Positions 43,705 through 53,475 of a stretch of 64,000 nt of DNA are shown here, piece after piece. The notes under the pieces are model-generated. The model was not told the DNA's origin, did not search any database, and saw only the letters and a list, made by a program, of their open reading frames with translations. Source of the stretch: Grimontia indica (GTDB lineage: Bacteria > Pseudomonadota > Gammaproteobacteria > Enterobacterales > Vibrionaceae); contig NZ_ANFM02000046.1 of the NCBI RefSeq assembly GCF_000333895.2, positions 1-64,000 of the forward strand, read 5' to 3'. The translations under genes were made by a program, and so were the position numbers. How positions within the stretch are numbered: position 1 is the stretch's first letter; each line of letters starts with the position of its first letter.

Positions 43705-44391
43705 ATGAAAATTTTACTCGTTGAAGATCATGCAGATATTGCGGGTGTGATTTTTGATTACTTTGAGATTCTGGGGCATACCATGGATCATGCGTTGACA
43801 GGCTCTCAGGGATTGTCGCTGAGTTGTGAGCAGCATTACGACATCATTATCCTCGATGTGATGCTGCCAAAAATGGATGGAATGACGGTGTGCAAGAAGC
43901 TGAGGAAGGCGGGCGTTGATACACCGGTCTTGATGCTTACCGCCATGGGTGAGAACGACGATATTGTGTCTGGCTTTGATCATGGGGCGGACGACTATTT
44001 AGTGAAGCCCTTTGACTTGAAAGTTCTCGAAGCCCGTGTGAATGCTCTGCATCGTCGGCATTCTGGGGACGTTTCCGCCAAACGCTTAACCTTTGATGAA
44101 CTGTCACTGGATTTGTCTTCCTTCACGGCAAGTCGTCGTGGCTGCCAATTCGTTCTTAACCCCTCGATGTTCACCTTATTGCGTCTTTTGATGAGCCGTG
44201 CCCCCAAAGTGGTGACTAAAGAAGAACTCATTACTGCGCTTTGGGGCGATGACGAACCGGAAGGAAATGTGCTTCGTAGCCATGTTTACCAGCTGCGAAA
44301 CCTTATCGACAAACCGTTCGAGTATGGCTACATCCGTACCGTGCCGAAAGTGGGATACCAGATGGTGAAAAGTGAAGAGGATGCAGCGTGA
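43705..44391 (+). CDS. OmpR-family response regulator
   Basis: 228 residues. Receiver with ED pair (VEDHAD), phospho-acceptor Asp51 (IIILDVMLPKMDG) and canonical DDYLVKPFDLKVLEARV. C-terminal winged helix (about 130-225: NPSMFTLLRLLMSRAPKVVT, RSHVYQLRNLIDKPF, VPKVGYQMV). It overlaps the kinase start (GTGA). Divergent across 125 bases from the glycosyltransferase pair, the arrangement seen where PmrA- or VprA-type regulators control lipid A modification. That target is inferred. Confidence 0.92.
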   Translation: MKILLVEDHADIAGVIFDYFEILGHTMDHALTGSQGLSLSCEQHYDIIILDVMLPKMDGMTVCKKLRKAGVDTPVLMLTAMGENDDIVSGFDHGADDYLVKPFDLKVLEARVNALHRRHSGDVSAKRLTFDELSLDLSSFTASRRGCQFVLNPSMFTLLRLLMSRAPKVVTKEELITALWGDDEPEGNVLRSHVYQLRNLIDKPFEYGYIRTVPKVGYQMVKSEEDAA

Positions 44392-45647
44392 GCAAGATTA
44401 AATCAGCCAAGCAACTTACTTTCACCTATTTCTCCGTTGTCGCTTTTGCCATTATCACTATCCACTTCACTGTTTTTGAAACCACGGTCGAGAACCTCGA
44501 GCATTTTACCGCTCAATACCGAATGGAGCAGATAGCGCAGGGCTTATCCCCTGAAATGCTCGACTCCGACACTGTGCCACTCAATGCGTTTACCACAGCT
44601 TATGTTGGATTCGATAACGTTCCGGAGAGTTTAACGGTTACGCGCGACTTGCCGCTGAATGTAGCAACCGAAATCTACAAACGTGGCTTAGCGCAAGCAA
44701 CGGACTTTTTCATCATGAAGGTCAACGTTGAGCATCAAGGTATTTGGAAAGATGTGTACATCGTCAATTCAGACCCTATCTTTGAGCTCAGTGAAGATAA
44801 GGCGATGAAGTCGCAAACGAATCAGTTGCTGCTTTCTTTTGGGTTGCTCATCCTGAGCTTGCTGGTGGTCCTCAGGATCTCTGAACGCCTGACTTCGCCA
44901 TTATCTTCACTGGTGCAACAGCTTCGCGATAAAACCAAAGGCGATGTTTCGCCGTTATCGCTGCCGGAAACGGGAAAAACCGTGGAGCTGGTGACCTTGA
45001 CGGACAGCATTAACACCTATCAGGCACAGATTTCTGAAATGCTGGAACGCGAGCGAGCTTTTAACCGATTCGCGAGCCACGAATTGAGAACCCCTTTGAT
45101 GGTGATGCAAGGCAGTCTGACATTACTTGAGCATTCCAACGATCCCGATTTTGTTGCCAAACAGCGGGTTCGCATGTCGAACGCTGTAGAAGCCATGCAG
45201 GAATATGTGGAGACGCTGCTTTCGTTGACGCGGGACAGTCACGATGAGGTGGAGCCATGGGAACTCACCAAAGCCGAAATTGAAAAGTTGGCTGAACACT
45301 TCACGACCTTGCTGGAAGGAAACAAAGTGACTGTTGAGGTTGTAGAAGAAAAAGCGCCGACGCTGATGGTGTCACGTAAGCTTGTCGGCATCCTCATCGG
45401 CAACCTGATAAAAAATGCCTTCACATATACCACTGAAGGGAAAGTCACCATTACGCTGACGGAAGACAGTGTTCAGGTGGCAGATAGTGGGATTGGCCTG
45501 CAAAGTTCTGGTCAGGTGCCACAAGGCTATGGTCTTGGGCTTGTGATTGCCAACGAAATTGCCCGCAAACATCACTGGCAAATTTCGTTGGATGACAATG
45601 AAATGGGCGGCTGCACAGCGCAAGTTATCGGGTTGTCTCGAACATAG
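44388..45647 (+). CDS. Sensor histidine kinase
   Basis: 419 residues, GTG start overlapping the response-regulator stop. Membrane helices at about 10-30 and 145-162 enclose a ~115-residue periplasmic sensor. HAMP-like linker, then the phospho-acceptor NRFASHELRTPLMVMQGS (His near 230). The ATPase region is short: LIGNLIKNAFTYTTEG (N box), QVADSGIGLQS (G1), QGYGLGLVIANEIARKH (G2). Partner of the regulator encoded just upstream. Signal unknown; cationic peptides or divalent cations would fit a PmrB-like role. Confidence 0.92.
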   Translation: MSKIKSAKQLTFTYFSVVAFAIITIHFTVFETTVENLEHFTAQYRMEQIAQGLSPEMLDSDTVPLNAFTTAYVGFDNVPESLTVTRDLPLNVATEIYKRGLAQATDFFIMKVNVEHQGIWKDVYIVNSDPIFELSEDKAMKSQTNQLLLSFGLLILSLLVVLRISERLTSPLSSLVQQLRDKTKGDVSPLSLPETGKTVELVTLTDSINTYQAQISEMLERERAFNRFASHELRTPLMVMQGSLTLLEHSNDPDFVAKQRVRMSNAVEAMQEYVETLLSLTRDSHDEVEPWELTKAEIEKLAEHFTTLLEGNKVTVEVVEEKAPTLMVSRKLVGILIGNLIKNAFTYTTEGKVTITLTEDSVQVADSGIGLQSSGQVPQGYGLGLVIANEIARKHHWQISLDDNEMGGCTAQVIGLSRT

Positions 45648-45659
45648 CTTTATGCTCGA

Positions 45660-46601
45660 TTAGATTGCCTCAGGAAATGGTAATTCTGTGGGTTTCCTTT
45701 CCGTTGCCTGCAACACCAAGCAAATCATGATAAGTGCCATGCCCACCCAGCCAATAGGCGCGATGACCTCACCGACGATCAACACCGCGAAACAGGCTGC
45801 GACGACAGGTTCAAACAGCGTCAACAAGGTGGCTTTGCTGGCGTCAACGTGACGAAGTCCAAACCCGAAAGCGAGGTAGCCAATAAACATGGGGACCAAC
45901 GCCATATAGAGTGAGACGTTGGCATTGTTCCAACTAGAGAAAAGGTTGTCACCAGTGAAGAGCAAGGTCGGCAGTAGTAGTAATGCACCCAAGCCAAAAA
46001 TCGCCGCCATGGCTGAATCAGATTTTACGCCAGTATCGATCAGTTGTTTTGCTACCCACGCATAGGTTGCGTAGGAAAGACCCGCCACTAGACCCAGTAA
46101 CACACCGAGCAATTTCTGGCTGTCGTCAGAAGAAACGGCAGCGTGACCTGATTCCGCAAACGTCAGCATGACGATACCGACAGTACCAAGTAAAAAGCTC
46201 ATCACCCAACGGAGACTTACTATATTGGCTTTGCCGAAAAGACGGTTGATGACGACCGTCATAAAAGGGGCGCTGGCAATCGACACCACAGTACCCACAG
46301 CGACACCAGCCATGCGCATAGAAGAGTAAAAGGCGAGGGGATAGATCGCCAGTGCGACAACGCCAATGATCAATGGAGAGCGAGACTGGAGAATCTGAGG
46401 CAAGTCTGCCTTAAGAGGTTTTCTTGCCAAGAACGCCAGCAATAAACCACTTACCCCCATAGAAAAAGCCCCAATACCCAAAGGGCTAATGTCTGGCGCA
46501 AACGCTGCTGCGGTCCCGGTCGTACCCCAGAGAATCGAGGAAAACAGAATGGCCAGACTGCCTTGAAGTGAGCGGTCCATATTCAGGAAGATGCCTTTCA
46601 T
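45660..46601 (-). CDS. EamA-type DMT-superfamily transporter
   Basis: 313 residues, ten membrane helices in two EamA halves (LFSSILWGTTGTAAAFAPD; LTLFEPVVAACFAVLIVGEV). A drug/metabolite-type exporter; substrate unknown. Start uncertain (an ATG seven codons in is possible, neither has a strong site). Divergent from nothing; the AraC gene lies 103 bases upstream on the same strand. Confidence 0.87.
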   Translation of the reverse strand: MKGIFLNMDRSLQGSLAILFSSILWGTTGTAAAFAPDISPLGIGAFSMGVSGLLLAFLARKPLKADLPQILQSRSPLIIGVVALAIYPLAFYSSMRMAGVAVGTVVSIASAPFMTVVINRLFGKANIVSLRWVMSFLLGTVGIVMLTFAESGHAAVSSDDSQKLLGVLLGLVAGLSYATYAWVAKQLIDTGVKSDSAMAAIFGLGALLLLPTLLFTGDNLFSSWNNANVSLYMALVPMFIGYLAFGFGLRHVDASKATLLTLFEPVVAACFAVLIVGEVIAPIGWVGMALIMICLVLQATERKPTELPFPEAI

Positions 46602-46704
46602 TGTTCAATCATCCACTGCAAATTGTTCGAATGAAAACAAGGATAGTGTTGGTTTGGCTAATTAACTTTGCTGAAAGGACGTTTCTTGCCGCTAAAAGGG
46701 CGCT

Positions 46705-47421
46705 TTATTCCCTGTTGCCGGCGAAGACTCTGGGTGACATGCTGAAGTGCGCGGAAAAGCGGCGGCTGAATGCAGAAAGATCCCCATAGCCGACCCGCTC
46801 AGCGACTAATTGTACGGGCAAGTCTGTATGTGTCAGCAAGGCTTTGGCTTTTTCCATGCGTTGTAAGGTGATGTATTGAAAAGCGCTCATGCCTAACATC
46901 TCCTTGAATCGCTTTTTAAATTGGGTAGGGCTCAAGCAGGCAATCGCAGCCAGAGATTCTATTGAAAGCTCTGAATCCAGGTGCTCGACAATGTGTGACT
47001 GGACATCGCGGATTCGGGGATCGGGCACTTCGTTGTTCTCCTGCTGTGCGAGTAATCGAGAGAAAACATCAAATACCGCGCCTTCCAGCAAATCATCTAC
47101 CTCATGTTCCAACTGTTTTTCCACGAAATAGAGGTAGCTCAATAAGGGAGCGCTGATGGAAAACACCGCGAAGTCGGGTGTTGTGATGTTTTTCGGCAGC
47201 TCAGCCATGTCCGCCACGATAAACCGAGCAGCTTCATTGGCGCGGAAGTGATGAAAAGTACCAGCTTGAATCACCACGCACTCACCAACGCTGACCCCAC
47301 CGGAATAGTTATCAAGCTCAATTTGGATGGTGCCTTGAAGAGGCAATACCAGTTGATGATAGTCATGTGCGTGACCTTGTCGCTGGCGGGTATAGGCGCG
47401 AATGCTGAGGCTGTTCTCCAT
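46705..47421 (-). CDS. AraC-family regulator with N-terminal cupin
   Basis: 238 residues from the ATG at 47421; the open frame runs further upstream into the RTX 3' end, but that part has no family features. A cupin sensor (about 15-80: GHAHDYHQLVLPLQGTIQIE, GECVVIQAGTFHHFRA) precedes the double HTH (LSIESLAAIACLSPTQFKKR; VAERVGYGDLSAFSRRFSAHF). Same strand as, and just downstream of, the cysteine-rich RTX gene, whose terminator separates them. The DMT transporter downstream is a plausible target. Confidence 0.88.
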   Translation of the reverse strand: MENSLSIRAYTRQRQGHAHDYHQLVLPLQGTIQIELDNYSGGVSVGECVVIQAGTFHHFRANEAARFIVADMAELPKNITTPDFAVFSISAPLLSYLYFVEKQLEHEVDDLLEGAVFDVFSRLLAQQENNEVPDPRIRDVQSHIVEHLDSELSIESLAAIACLSPTQFKKRFKEMLGMSAFQYITLQRMEKAKALLTHTDLPVQLVAERVGYGDLSAFSRRFSAHFSMSPRVFAGNRE

Positions 47422-47537
47422 GATTTCCGTGTCATCCTTGAGCGGGAAAATGCGTTGCGATGACACCGACAGTAAGACAAAAACCAATGCGCCGCAAACC
47501 ATCCATTTGAAATCCAAAAGGTGGACGCAATACAAAT

Positions 47538-47557
47538 AAGGCGGCCAGAGCCGCCTT
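47538..47557 (-). terminator. Hairpin 3' of the second cysteine-rich RTX gene
   Basis: AAGGCGGC/GCCGCCTT stem with a short loop, 22 bases past the stop. On the minus strand the following T-run is interrupted (ATTTGTATT). Confidence 0.7.
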
Positions 47558-47579
47558 AAACGTGAGTTAAACGGAGCGC

Positions 47580-48605
47580 TTAAACCAGCTCGCAACCTGT
47601 CACGAAGTCGATGCAGTTTGCGTCGAAACAGCCCCAAACATTGTTCACCTGAACAGACGTACCGTCGCAGAAATCCAGGGTGATGCAACCGCCGGATTTA
47701 GTGATGTTGATTTGGTGAATAGAGGTAGCGAGTGAATCATCAACCTGGATTTTGTCATCCCAGCAATTGAAGTCGGTGATTTTGTCGCAGCCGTCATGGG
47801 CATCAAAGTAGAAGGTATCTTTACCGCAATTACCTGTGAGAATATCATTGCCCTGACCACCGGCGATCAGGTCATTACCCCAACCGCCATCGAGTTTGTC
47901 GTTACCGCAGCCACCGTCAAGGATGTCATTGCCACAGTCTCCGTCCAACTTATCGTCACCATTTCCGCCAACCAGCTTATCGTGTCCCCAGCCGCCATTC
48001 AGGTAGTCGTTGTGGTCGCCACCGTGTAGATAGTCGTTATCGCAACCACCGAACAGTTCGTCACATCCAGCGCCACCGAATAACTGATCATCGCCATAGT
48101 AACCGACCAACTTGTCATTACCGTTGCCGCCTTTCATGACATCATTGCCGCAACCACCATCAAGATAGTCATGACCGTCGCCACCGAAGAGAGTATCGTG
48201 TCCATCGCCCCCCCAAAGTTTATCGTCGCCACAACCGCCCTGGAGGAAATCGTTACCCCATTCGCCCTTTAAGGTATCGTTACCATTTCCGCCATAAAGC
48301 GCATCATCATCACAACCTCCGTAAATCAGGTCGTGTCCATCGCCACCCTGAATGGTGTCGCAACCATTGCCGCCCTCTAGTTTGTCATCACCACAACCAC
48401 CCTCAATCCAGTCGTTTCCGTTACCACCTTTGATGTGATCACTACTGCCGCTGCCAATGATTTTGTCATGACCGTCGCCACCGTCGATAAGACATTCATT
48501 ACCATAAGCAACGATGTAGTCATTGCCGCCCTTGCCGTAAATCCAGTCTACGTTGCAGTTGCTGATGATGGTGTCAGCACAGGTAGATCCATATATGGCT
48601 GTCAT
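47580..48605 (-). CDS. Cysteine-rich RTX calcium-binding repeat protein
   Basis: 341 residues, AAGGATATAGATA before the ATG. Nonapeptide repeats run from near the N terminus to about 265; then [30 protein letters not shown] and an end DFVTGCELV matching the paralogue at 9201-10226 in length and layout. I count 20 cysteines, mostly in GGCGND, GGCGDD or GNGCD repeats and in the C-terminal cap. RTX proteins usually have few or no cysteines. Trp also recurs (GEWGND, GGWGHD). No Sec signal or enzyme domain; type I export is inferred. Cysteines might staple the Ca2+ beta-roll after export. Confidence 0.9.
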   Translation of the reverse strand: MTAIYGSTCADTIISNCNVDWIYGKGGNDYIVAYGNECLIDGGDGHDKIIGSGSSDHIKGGNGNDWIEGGCGDDKLEGGNGCDTIQGGDGHDLIYGGCDDDALYGGNGNDTLKGEWGNDFLQGGCGDDKLWGGDGHDTLFGGDGHDYLDGGCGNDVMKGGNGNDKLVGYYGDDQLFGGAGCDELFGGCDNDYLHGGDHNDYLNGGWGHDKLVGGNGDDKLDGDCGNDILDGGCGNDKLDGGWGNDLIAGGQGNDILTGNCGKDTFYFDAHDGCDKITDFNCWDDKIQVDDSLATSIHQINITKSGGCITLDFCDGTSVQVNNVWGCFDANCIDFVTGCELV

Positions 48606-49076
48606 TATCTATATCCTTCTATTTACATTATTGACGTTGTTTGTGCCCAAATGCATGAAAGGCCATACCAATATGACTGGCTTAATGGGCATTGGTGTGT
48701 GTCGGAGATAAGAATTATCCTGCTGAATAAAAAGGCAATATGAGATTCTCAGGGCTGGGTTGTCACTTGTCGGCAGGCTTAGAGTTGTCTAGCTTTACAG
48801 TCATTTGTGGGGAGTAGACACATATAAAGTGTGGGGTGACACAGCAGTCTTACTAACGCAATGTTTTTATTAACAAATTCATGCATTTCTAGTTCAAAGT
48901 ACCACAAACAGCTGTGAAATGTGATGCACACCGCTATTGGTTGTCACAAAACTGTCGATTTACCGTATTGCTTCTTCTTTAATCAATATATTTTGTGTGG
49001 ACTATTCATCAGCCTTTACGCCAACTTTTAAGAAGGCATAGAGGGATCATCCAAGGACAGAGATCAGGAGTAACCC
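48606..49076. other. Divergent promoter region of RTX and trpB genes
   Basis: About 470 AT-rich bases with no supported ORF. The hexamer TGTCAC (either strand) appears near 48761, 48835 and 48952, a possible shared operator motif but short enough for chance. Confidence 0.45.
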
Positions 49077-50300
49077 ATGCAAAATACCTTTGAACACGCG
49101 CAGCCAGATGCGCAGGGATATTTTGGGGAGTATGGCGGCAGTTTTATTCCGCCTAAGTTGGAATCCATCATGATTGAAATTGCAGCTGCCTATGAAGAAT
49201 GTCGCAAGGATCCTGCCTTTAAAACCGAACTGGCTCGGCTTTATAAGCATTTTGTCGGTCGTCCAAGCCCTATTTTTCACGCTGAGAACCTTTCCGCCAA
49301 ATACGGCACCAACATCTATTTGAAGCGTGAAGATCTCAACCATACTGGCGCACACAAAATTAACCACTGTTTGGGTGAAGCTTTACTGGCCAAAAAATTG
49401 GGTAAGAAGAAGTTGATTGCCGAAACAGGCGCGGGTCAACACGGCGTAGCGCTGGCAACGGCTGCCGCATTGGTAGGGTTGGAATGTGACATCTACATGG
49501 GTGAAGTCGATATTCGCAAAGAGCATCCGAATGTCGTCCGTATGCGCATCCTTGGCGCGAACGTGATTCCCGCTACCCATGGCCGCAAGACTCTGAAAGA
49601 GGCGGTAGATGCTGCGTTTGAAGCGTACATGAAAGATCCAATCAGCCAGATTTACGCCATTGGCTCTGTAGTGGGGCCTCATCCATTCCCGATGATGGTG
49701 CGCGACTTTCAATCCATCATCGGCAATGAAGCCAAAGTGCAGTTCAAAGAGATGACAGGTGGCTTACCCGATAATCTCGTCGCCTGTGTAGGCGGGGGTT
49801 CCAATGCGATGGGCCTGTTTACCGCTTTTCTGGAAGATGAAGAAGTGGCCATTCATGGCGCAGAGCCGGCAGGTCGTTCGCTGAATGTGGAAGGAGAGCA
49901 TGCGGCAACCTTGACCCTTGGTGAACCTGGCATCATGCACGGGTTCAAGTCATATATGTTGAAAGACAAAGATGGCGAACCGCAGGAAGTGTATTCCGTA
50001 GCGAGCGGATTGGATTACCCATCGGTAGGTCCGCAGCACAGCTACCTGAAAGACTTGGGGCGTGTAAATTACGGCACGGTGAGCGACGATGAAGCAATTG
50101 ACGCTTTCTTTGAATTGTCGCGTTTGGAAGGGATCATCCCTGCCATCGAATCCTCCCATGCCGTGGCCTATGCGTTGAAGCTGGCGAAACAGGGAGAGAA
50201 AGGCTCAATCCTGATTAACCTTTCTGGCCGGGGCGACAAAGACATCGACTTTGTGGTGGAAAACTACGGTAAAGACTACGGTATTGAATCGCTGATTTAA
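49077..50300 (+). CDS. trpB: Stand-alone tryptophan synthase beta chain
   Basis: 407 residues with AGGAGTAACCC before the ATG. Full Trp[19 protein letters not shown] lysine in [15 protein letters not shown] (Lys94), [19 protein letters not shown], phosphate-binding [13 protein letters not shown], and a C-terminal [12 protein letters not shown]. It makes tryptophan from indole and serine. No trpA or other trp gene is adjacent, so this is a second or orphan copy that may salvage free indole, or work on another substrate. HKINH instead of the usual HKINN is a small difference at the PLP lysine. Ends at a strong terminator. Confidence 0.95.
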   Translation: MQNTFEHAQPDAQGYFGEYGGSFIPPKLESIMIEIAAAYEECRKDPAFKTELARLYKHFVGRPSPIFHAENLSAKYGTNIYLKREDLNHTGAHKINHCLGEALLAKKLGKKKLIAETGAGQHGVALATAAALVGLECDIYMGEVDIRKEHPNVVRMRILGANVIPATHGRKTLKEAVDAAFEAYMKDPISQIYAIGSVVGPHPFPMMVRDFQSIIGNEAKVQFKEMTGGLPDNLVACVGGGSNAMGLFTAFLEDEEVAIHGAEPAGRSLNVEGEHAATLTLGEPGIMHGFKSYMLKDKDGEPQEVYSVASGLDYPSVGPQHSYLKDLGRVNYGTVSDDEAIDAFFELSRLEGIIPAIESSHAVAYALKLAKQGEKGSILINLSGRGDKDIDFVVENYGKDYGIESLI

Positions 50301-50319
50301 TGTGATTGATCAGAATGAG

Positions 50320-50350
50320 AAACGCCCGCGACTATCGCGGGCGTTTTTTT
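50320..50350 (+). terminator. Terminator of trpB
   Basis: ACGCCCGCGA-CTA-TCGCGGGCGT stem followed by seven T, 20 bases past the stop. Confidence 0.95.
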
Positions 50351-50655
50351 GTGTGGGTGCAACAAGCCACCTGCATGGCAAGGGATAGGTGGCCTGTTGC
50401 GAACTCTGCGTGGATAGATATCTAAGCAGAGTGCACAGCAAGCTGTACGTCTATGATAGTGAGCGGCTAACTGACTGAATACAATGAATTGTTACTAAAG
50501 TCAGACAAAATTGGCGCATCCAGAGAACAAAAGCTAATGATTTTGTGTCAGGATTTGGTTCTTTTTTGGTTAATTGGTGTTGAATTTTGTATACCTGTTT
50601 GTATTGATATGAAGACAGTTGATAGCCGCAAGATGCATATTCGATCCCGCGCTTA
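50351..50655. other. Intergenic region, no gene seen
   Basis: About 305 bases between trpB and the helicase stop codon. A 61-codon plus-strand ORF starting at 50489 has no ribosome binding site and runs antisense into the helicase gene, so I do not call it. Confidence 0.5.
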
Positions 50656-53322
50656 TCAGTTCCATCGATCCTGACGTTTCACTTCATTTTCGAAATTGGA
50701 TGAAAAAGCCTTCATCTTTGCCTGAAGCAAGGCTTGCCTTCCATCTAGGGTTCTTGTGTAAATCAGTTCGGAAAGGCTGACGTGCTGACACCACGCCTTA
50801 TAGAAGATCATTGCAGTCTCTTTCTTTGCACCAAACCGAAGAGGAACAGCATGGTAATCGTCGCGCTTGGTGCCTAGAAATTTGCCTTCCCGAATCACCA
50901 AATACCTTGGGTTATCGATCGGCGAAAGAATCTCATGCATGCAATCGGCGAATATCGAAGACTCATAGAAACTGCAGCCAGACAGGGAGAGATAAAATTG
51001 CCCATCTGCTGTTTCATAGACATTGACTTTCATTCTGCGGATAGAGGTTTCTACAAATCCTGCCTGAAAAAGCGCTTCTGCCAGTGCCACACCCATTTGT
51101 TTGAGTGCTCCATCTACGGGCAAGAAACGTAGCAAGGTTTTGGTGGTCGCGACGGTTTGCGGAAATTTGTATATAAGGGTGGCAGTGAGTGCCATAGCCA
51201 GCAGTAACAATACGTTGCTAGAGCTTTGGAATAAGTGCACCGTCCAAAAAAAGGTGCCGGACAAGGCGATCAACAGCTGTGAAAATAAATAGCGCCAGCT
51301 GTTTTTTAGCATGTATCCACGGAGCGCCTGAATTTGTGGTGTTTTGACTGATGGTAATACCCGCGCAGAGCCTTCAACAGTTAGCGCCTTCTTCCAGCGC
51401 TCACCCGCGCGTTCAATATCTTTAAAGCGCTGGGTCATTTGCGAGTTGTTGGCAAAAATCGGCGAGGTCCCTTTTTGGACATAATCATGCTCCAGCCATC
51501 TGGCTGCCATACGATCAAAGCCACTTTCAATGGAATCGTCTTTCTCAGATAACCCGACAAAGGTATCGAAACGTCGTTTGAGACTGTCATAGTCTGACCA
51601 ACCGGAAAAAGCCTTTACGTTGATGGCGGCAAGATGCCAAATCGAACTGATTTTATCCGGCGCGCTCTTGTCGATACGGATAGCCCGCCCGCGCATTTGA
51701 TTGGTGAGCATAAACGAACCGACTGAACTGGCGAGGATCAACGAATTGATTGCAGGTGCATCCCAACCTTCGCCCAACAGCGAACGTGTGCCGACAAGCA
51801 CCTTGAGCTTGCCTTCCATCAGCAGCGCGGTAAAAGCGATGGTCAGTTGGTTTAGTGGTGCAGTCACCTTCAGATATTGCCCCTCATTACCCATGGCTTG
51901 GGTTTTGACTTTGTCATGACCAATATGCGCGATGAGGTCGGGCAATAGTGGAGTGGGGACAATACTCAGGCGACCTGTCAGCAAGCCCACCTCCTCACGA
52001 ATGGGTGAGTCTGAGGTGATGGTTTTAAACACGGGCCAAGCGCCGAGATTGGTCTCTCCAGCATCGATTTCTGATGTCAGGTTTTCGTCGCGGATATAGT
52101 CAGTCAAAAAGACCTGCCGCAAGGATTCTCCACGTTTTTTAAGTTCAAGGTGATGAATCTTGCTGCAGGCCTCTACCTTGGCGCTGCTTAACGCAAGCGA
52201 TCGCTCATTGCGACGTGAACGCTCAAGTGATAATTCGCGTTTGTAGAGGAGCTCGTTGGCTCTGAGCTGTTTCTTTAAATCATCGATAAATGACAGATGC
52301 TCTTCGCCATGCTGGAAGGTATTGGAGAAGAGCACCGTTTCAATTAATACCTGCCACCAATGTCGGCCAAGCTCTGGAATATCAGTGGCTGTAAGGTCCA
52401 ACAGTGTTTTCAACTGCGCGTCGAGGGGCAGATTTTTGGCTTTCAGAAAACTCAGCAATGCGATGGCGATTTCGGGTTGCTTGATCACTGCCAGCTCAAA
52501 CTCGCCTTCACCCAACCAGGGGTGGGCAAGCACGACGGCTTCGAAGGTTGGGTTGCCGAAAAGTGATTGGCAAAGAGTAGACACCTGCTGATCATATTCT
52601 TCGATCTGTTTGCTTTCTTTTTGGGTCGCATTGCAGGCCCAGACATAATCCTGATGGGCGCAGAGTGTGCCGGCTTTCACCAATTCGGGGACTGAGATTT
52701 CCTCATCAATCGGGCCGCATAGCTGTTCGTATCGCGTCCATTCATGACCTTGTGCATCATAAGGAGGCGTTGCAGTCAGGGAGACCAGCGTAATGTCGGG
52801 GATTTCCTGACACACTTTTTCGAGTGCTCGCCACCACTCATTGCGAAGGTGATGGGCTTCGTCGAGGATCAGGACTTTAATCTTGTGGGTTTGCAGAAGC
52901 TGAATAAAGCAGTCAACTTCTTCGCCTTCAAGTCCATCGTCATCTTCAAGCGTCGCGGCTTCGTCATCTTCACTGTCCAACACGTCAGAGAGCTTGGTAT
53001 GCAAAGCCTGATAGGTGATGGAAGTGAGCGTCTTTGGCTCTGTAATAGAATTGCTGACCCAAGGTAATGCCTGTACCGAATCGGTGTCGCAAAAATCTTT
53101 AAGACGGTCAATCCATTGGTCGCGTATCACGCGGGTTGGGGAGAGCACCAAAGTCGGTTTCCCCAATAGGCGGAACACCTCCAACCCCAAGGTGGTTTTG
53201 CCAGCGCCAGGCGCAGCGACGATGTGCAGTCGTTGATCGTTGAGATGCTCATGAATGGTATCGAGCACGCGGGATTGATAGGGACGCCAGGGGTAGCAAA
53301 ACGACATAGATTTGAACGGCAT
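50656..53322 (-). CDS. SF2 DEAD/DEAH-type helicase with predicted membrane segments
   Basis: 888 residues, AAGGAATCC before the ATG. Helicase domain 1: Walker A AAPGAGKTTLGLEVF (about 35-50), motif Ia LSPTRVIRDQWIDRL, DEAH box ILDEAHHLRNEWW (about 150), motif III SLTATPP. A long insert with coiled segments follows (about 330-400). Helicase domain 2 has LVGTRSLLGEGWDAPAIN and the arginine-finger motif QMRGRAIRIDK. Two hydrophobic stretches at about 685-725 (LLIALSGTFFWTV; VLLLLAMALTATLIY) suggest membrane attachment, rare for such helicases. Substrate unknown; defence or DNA repair possible. A decayed C-terminal copy lies at 55985-56157. Confidence 0.88.
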   Translation of the reverse strand: MPFKSMSFCYPWRPYQSRVLDTIHEHLNDQRLHIVAAPGAGKTTLGLEVFRLLGKPTLVLSPTRVIRDQWIDRLKDFCDTDSVQALPWVSNSITEPKTLTSITYQALHTKLSDVLDSEDDEAATLEDDDGLEGEEVDCFIQLLQTHKIKVLILDEAHHLRNEWWRALEKVCQEIPDITLVSLTATPPYDAQGHEWTRYEQLCGPIDEEISVPELVKAGTLCAHQDYVWACNATQKESKQIEEYDQQVSTLCQSLFGNPTFEAVVLAHPWLGEGEFELAVIKQPEIAIALLSFLKAKNLPLDAQLKTLLDLTATDIPELGRHWWQVLIETVLFSNTFQHGEEHLSFIDDLKKQLRANELLYKRELSLERSRRNERSLALSSAKVEACSKIHHLELKKRGESLRQVFLTDYIRDENLTSEIDAGETNLGAWPVFKTITSDSPIREEVGLLTGRLSIVPTPLLPDLIAHIGHDKVKTQAMGNEGQYLKVTAPLNQLTIAFTALLMEGKLKVLVGTRSLLGEGWDAPAINSLILASSVGSFMLTNQMRGRAIRIDKSAPDKISSIWHLAAINVKAFSGWSDYDSLKRRFDTFVGLSEKDDSIESGFDRMAARWLEHDYVQKGTSPIFANNSQMTQRFKDIERAGERWKKALTVEGSARVLPSVKTPQIQALRGYMLKNSWRYLFSQLLIALSGTFFWTVHLFQSSSNVLLLLAMALTATLIYKFPQTVATTKTLLRFLPVDGALKQMGVALAEALFQAGFVETSIRRMKVNVYETADGQFYLSLSGCSFYESSIFADCMHEILSPIDNPRYLVIREGKFLGTKRDDYHAVPLRFGAKKETAMIFYKAWCQHVSLSELIYTRTLDGRQALLQAKMKAFSSNFENEVKRQDRWN

Positions 53323-53475
53323 GGATTCCTTTCCTGAAAAGCCTCAAAGTCATCGAGATGTTAACCCAACTATCTCCTATTCTGCTAAACAGAGGTGTAA
53401 AAGTGAGCTTCTCAAGACTCAACTTGTTGTCCATTCTAACGATGCATGTCATGCATCCTCTTCTCAATCTGCTAA

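Noticed and set aside
46705-47688. Longer AraC frame starting at 47688
   Set aside because: The extra N-terminal residues overlap the RTX 3' end and lack family character; the cupin starts after the ATG at 47421.
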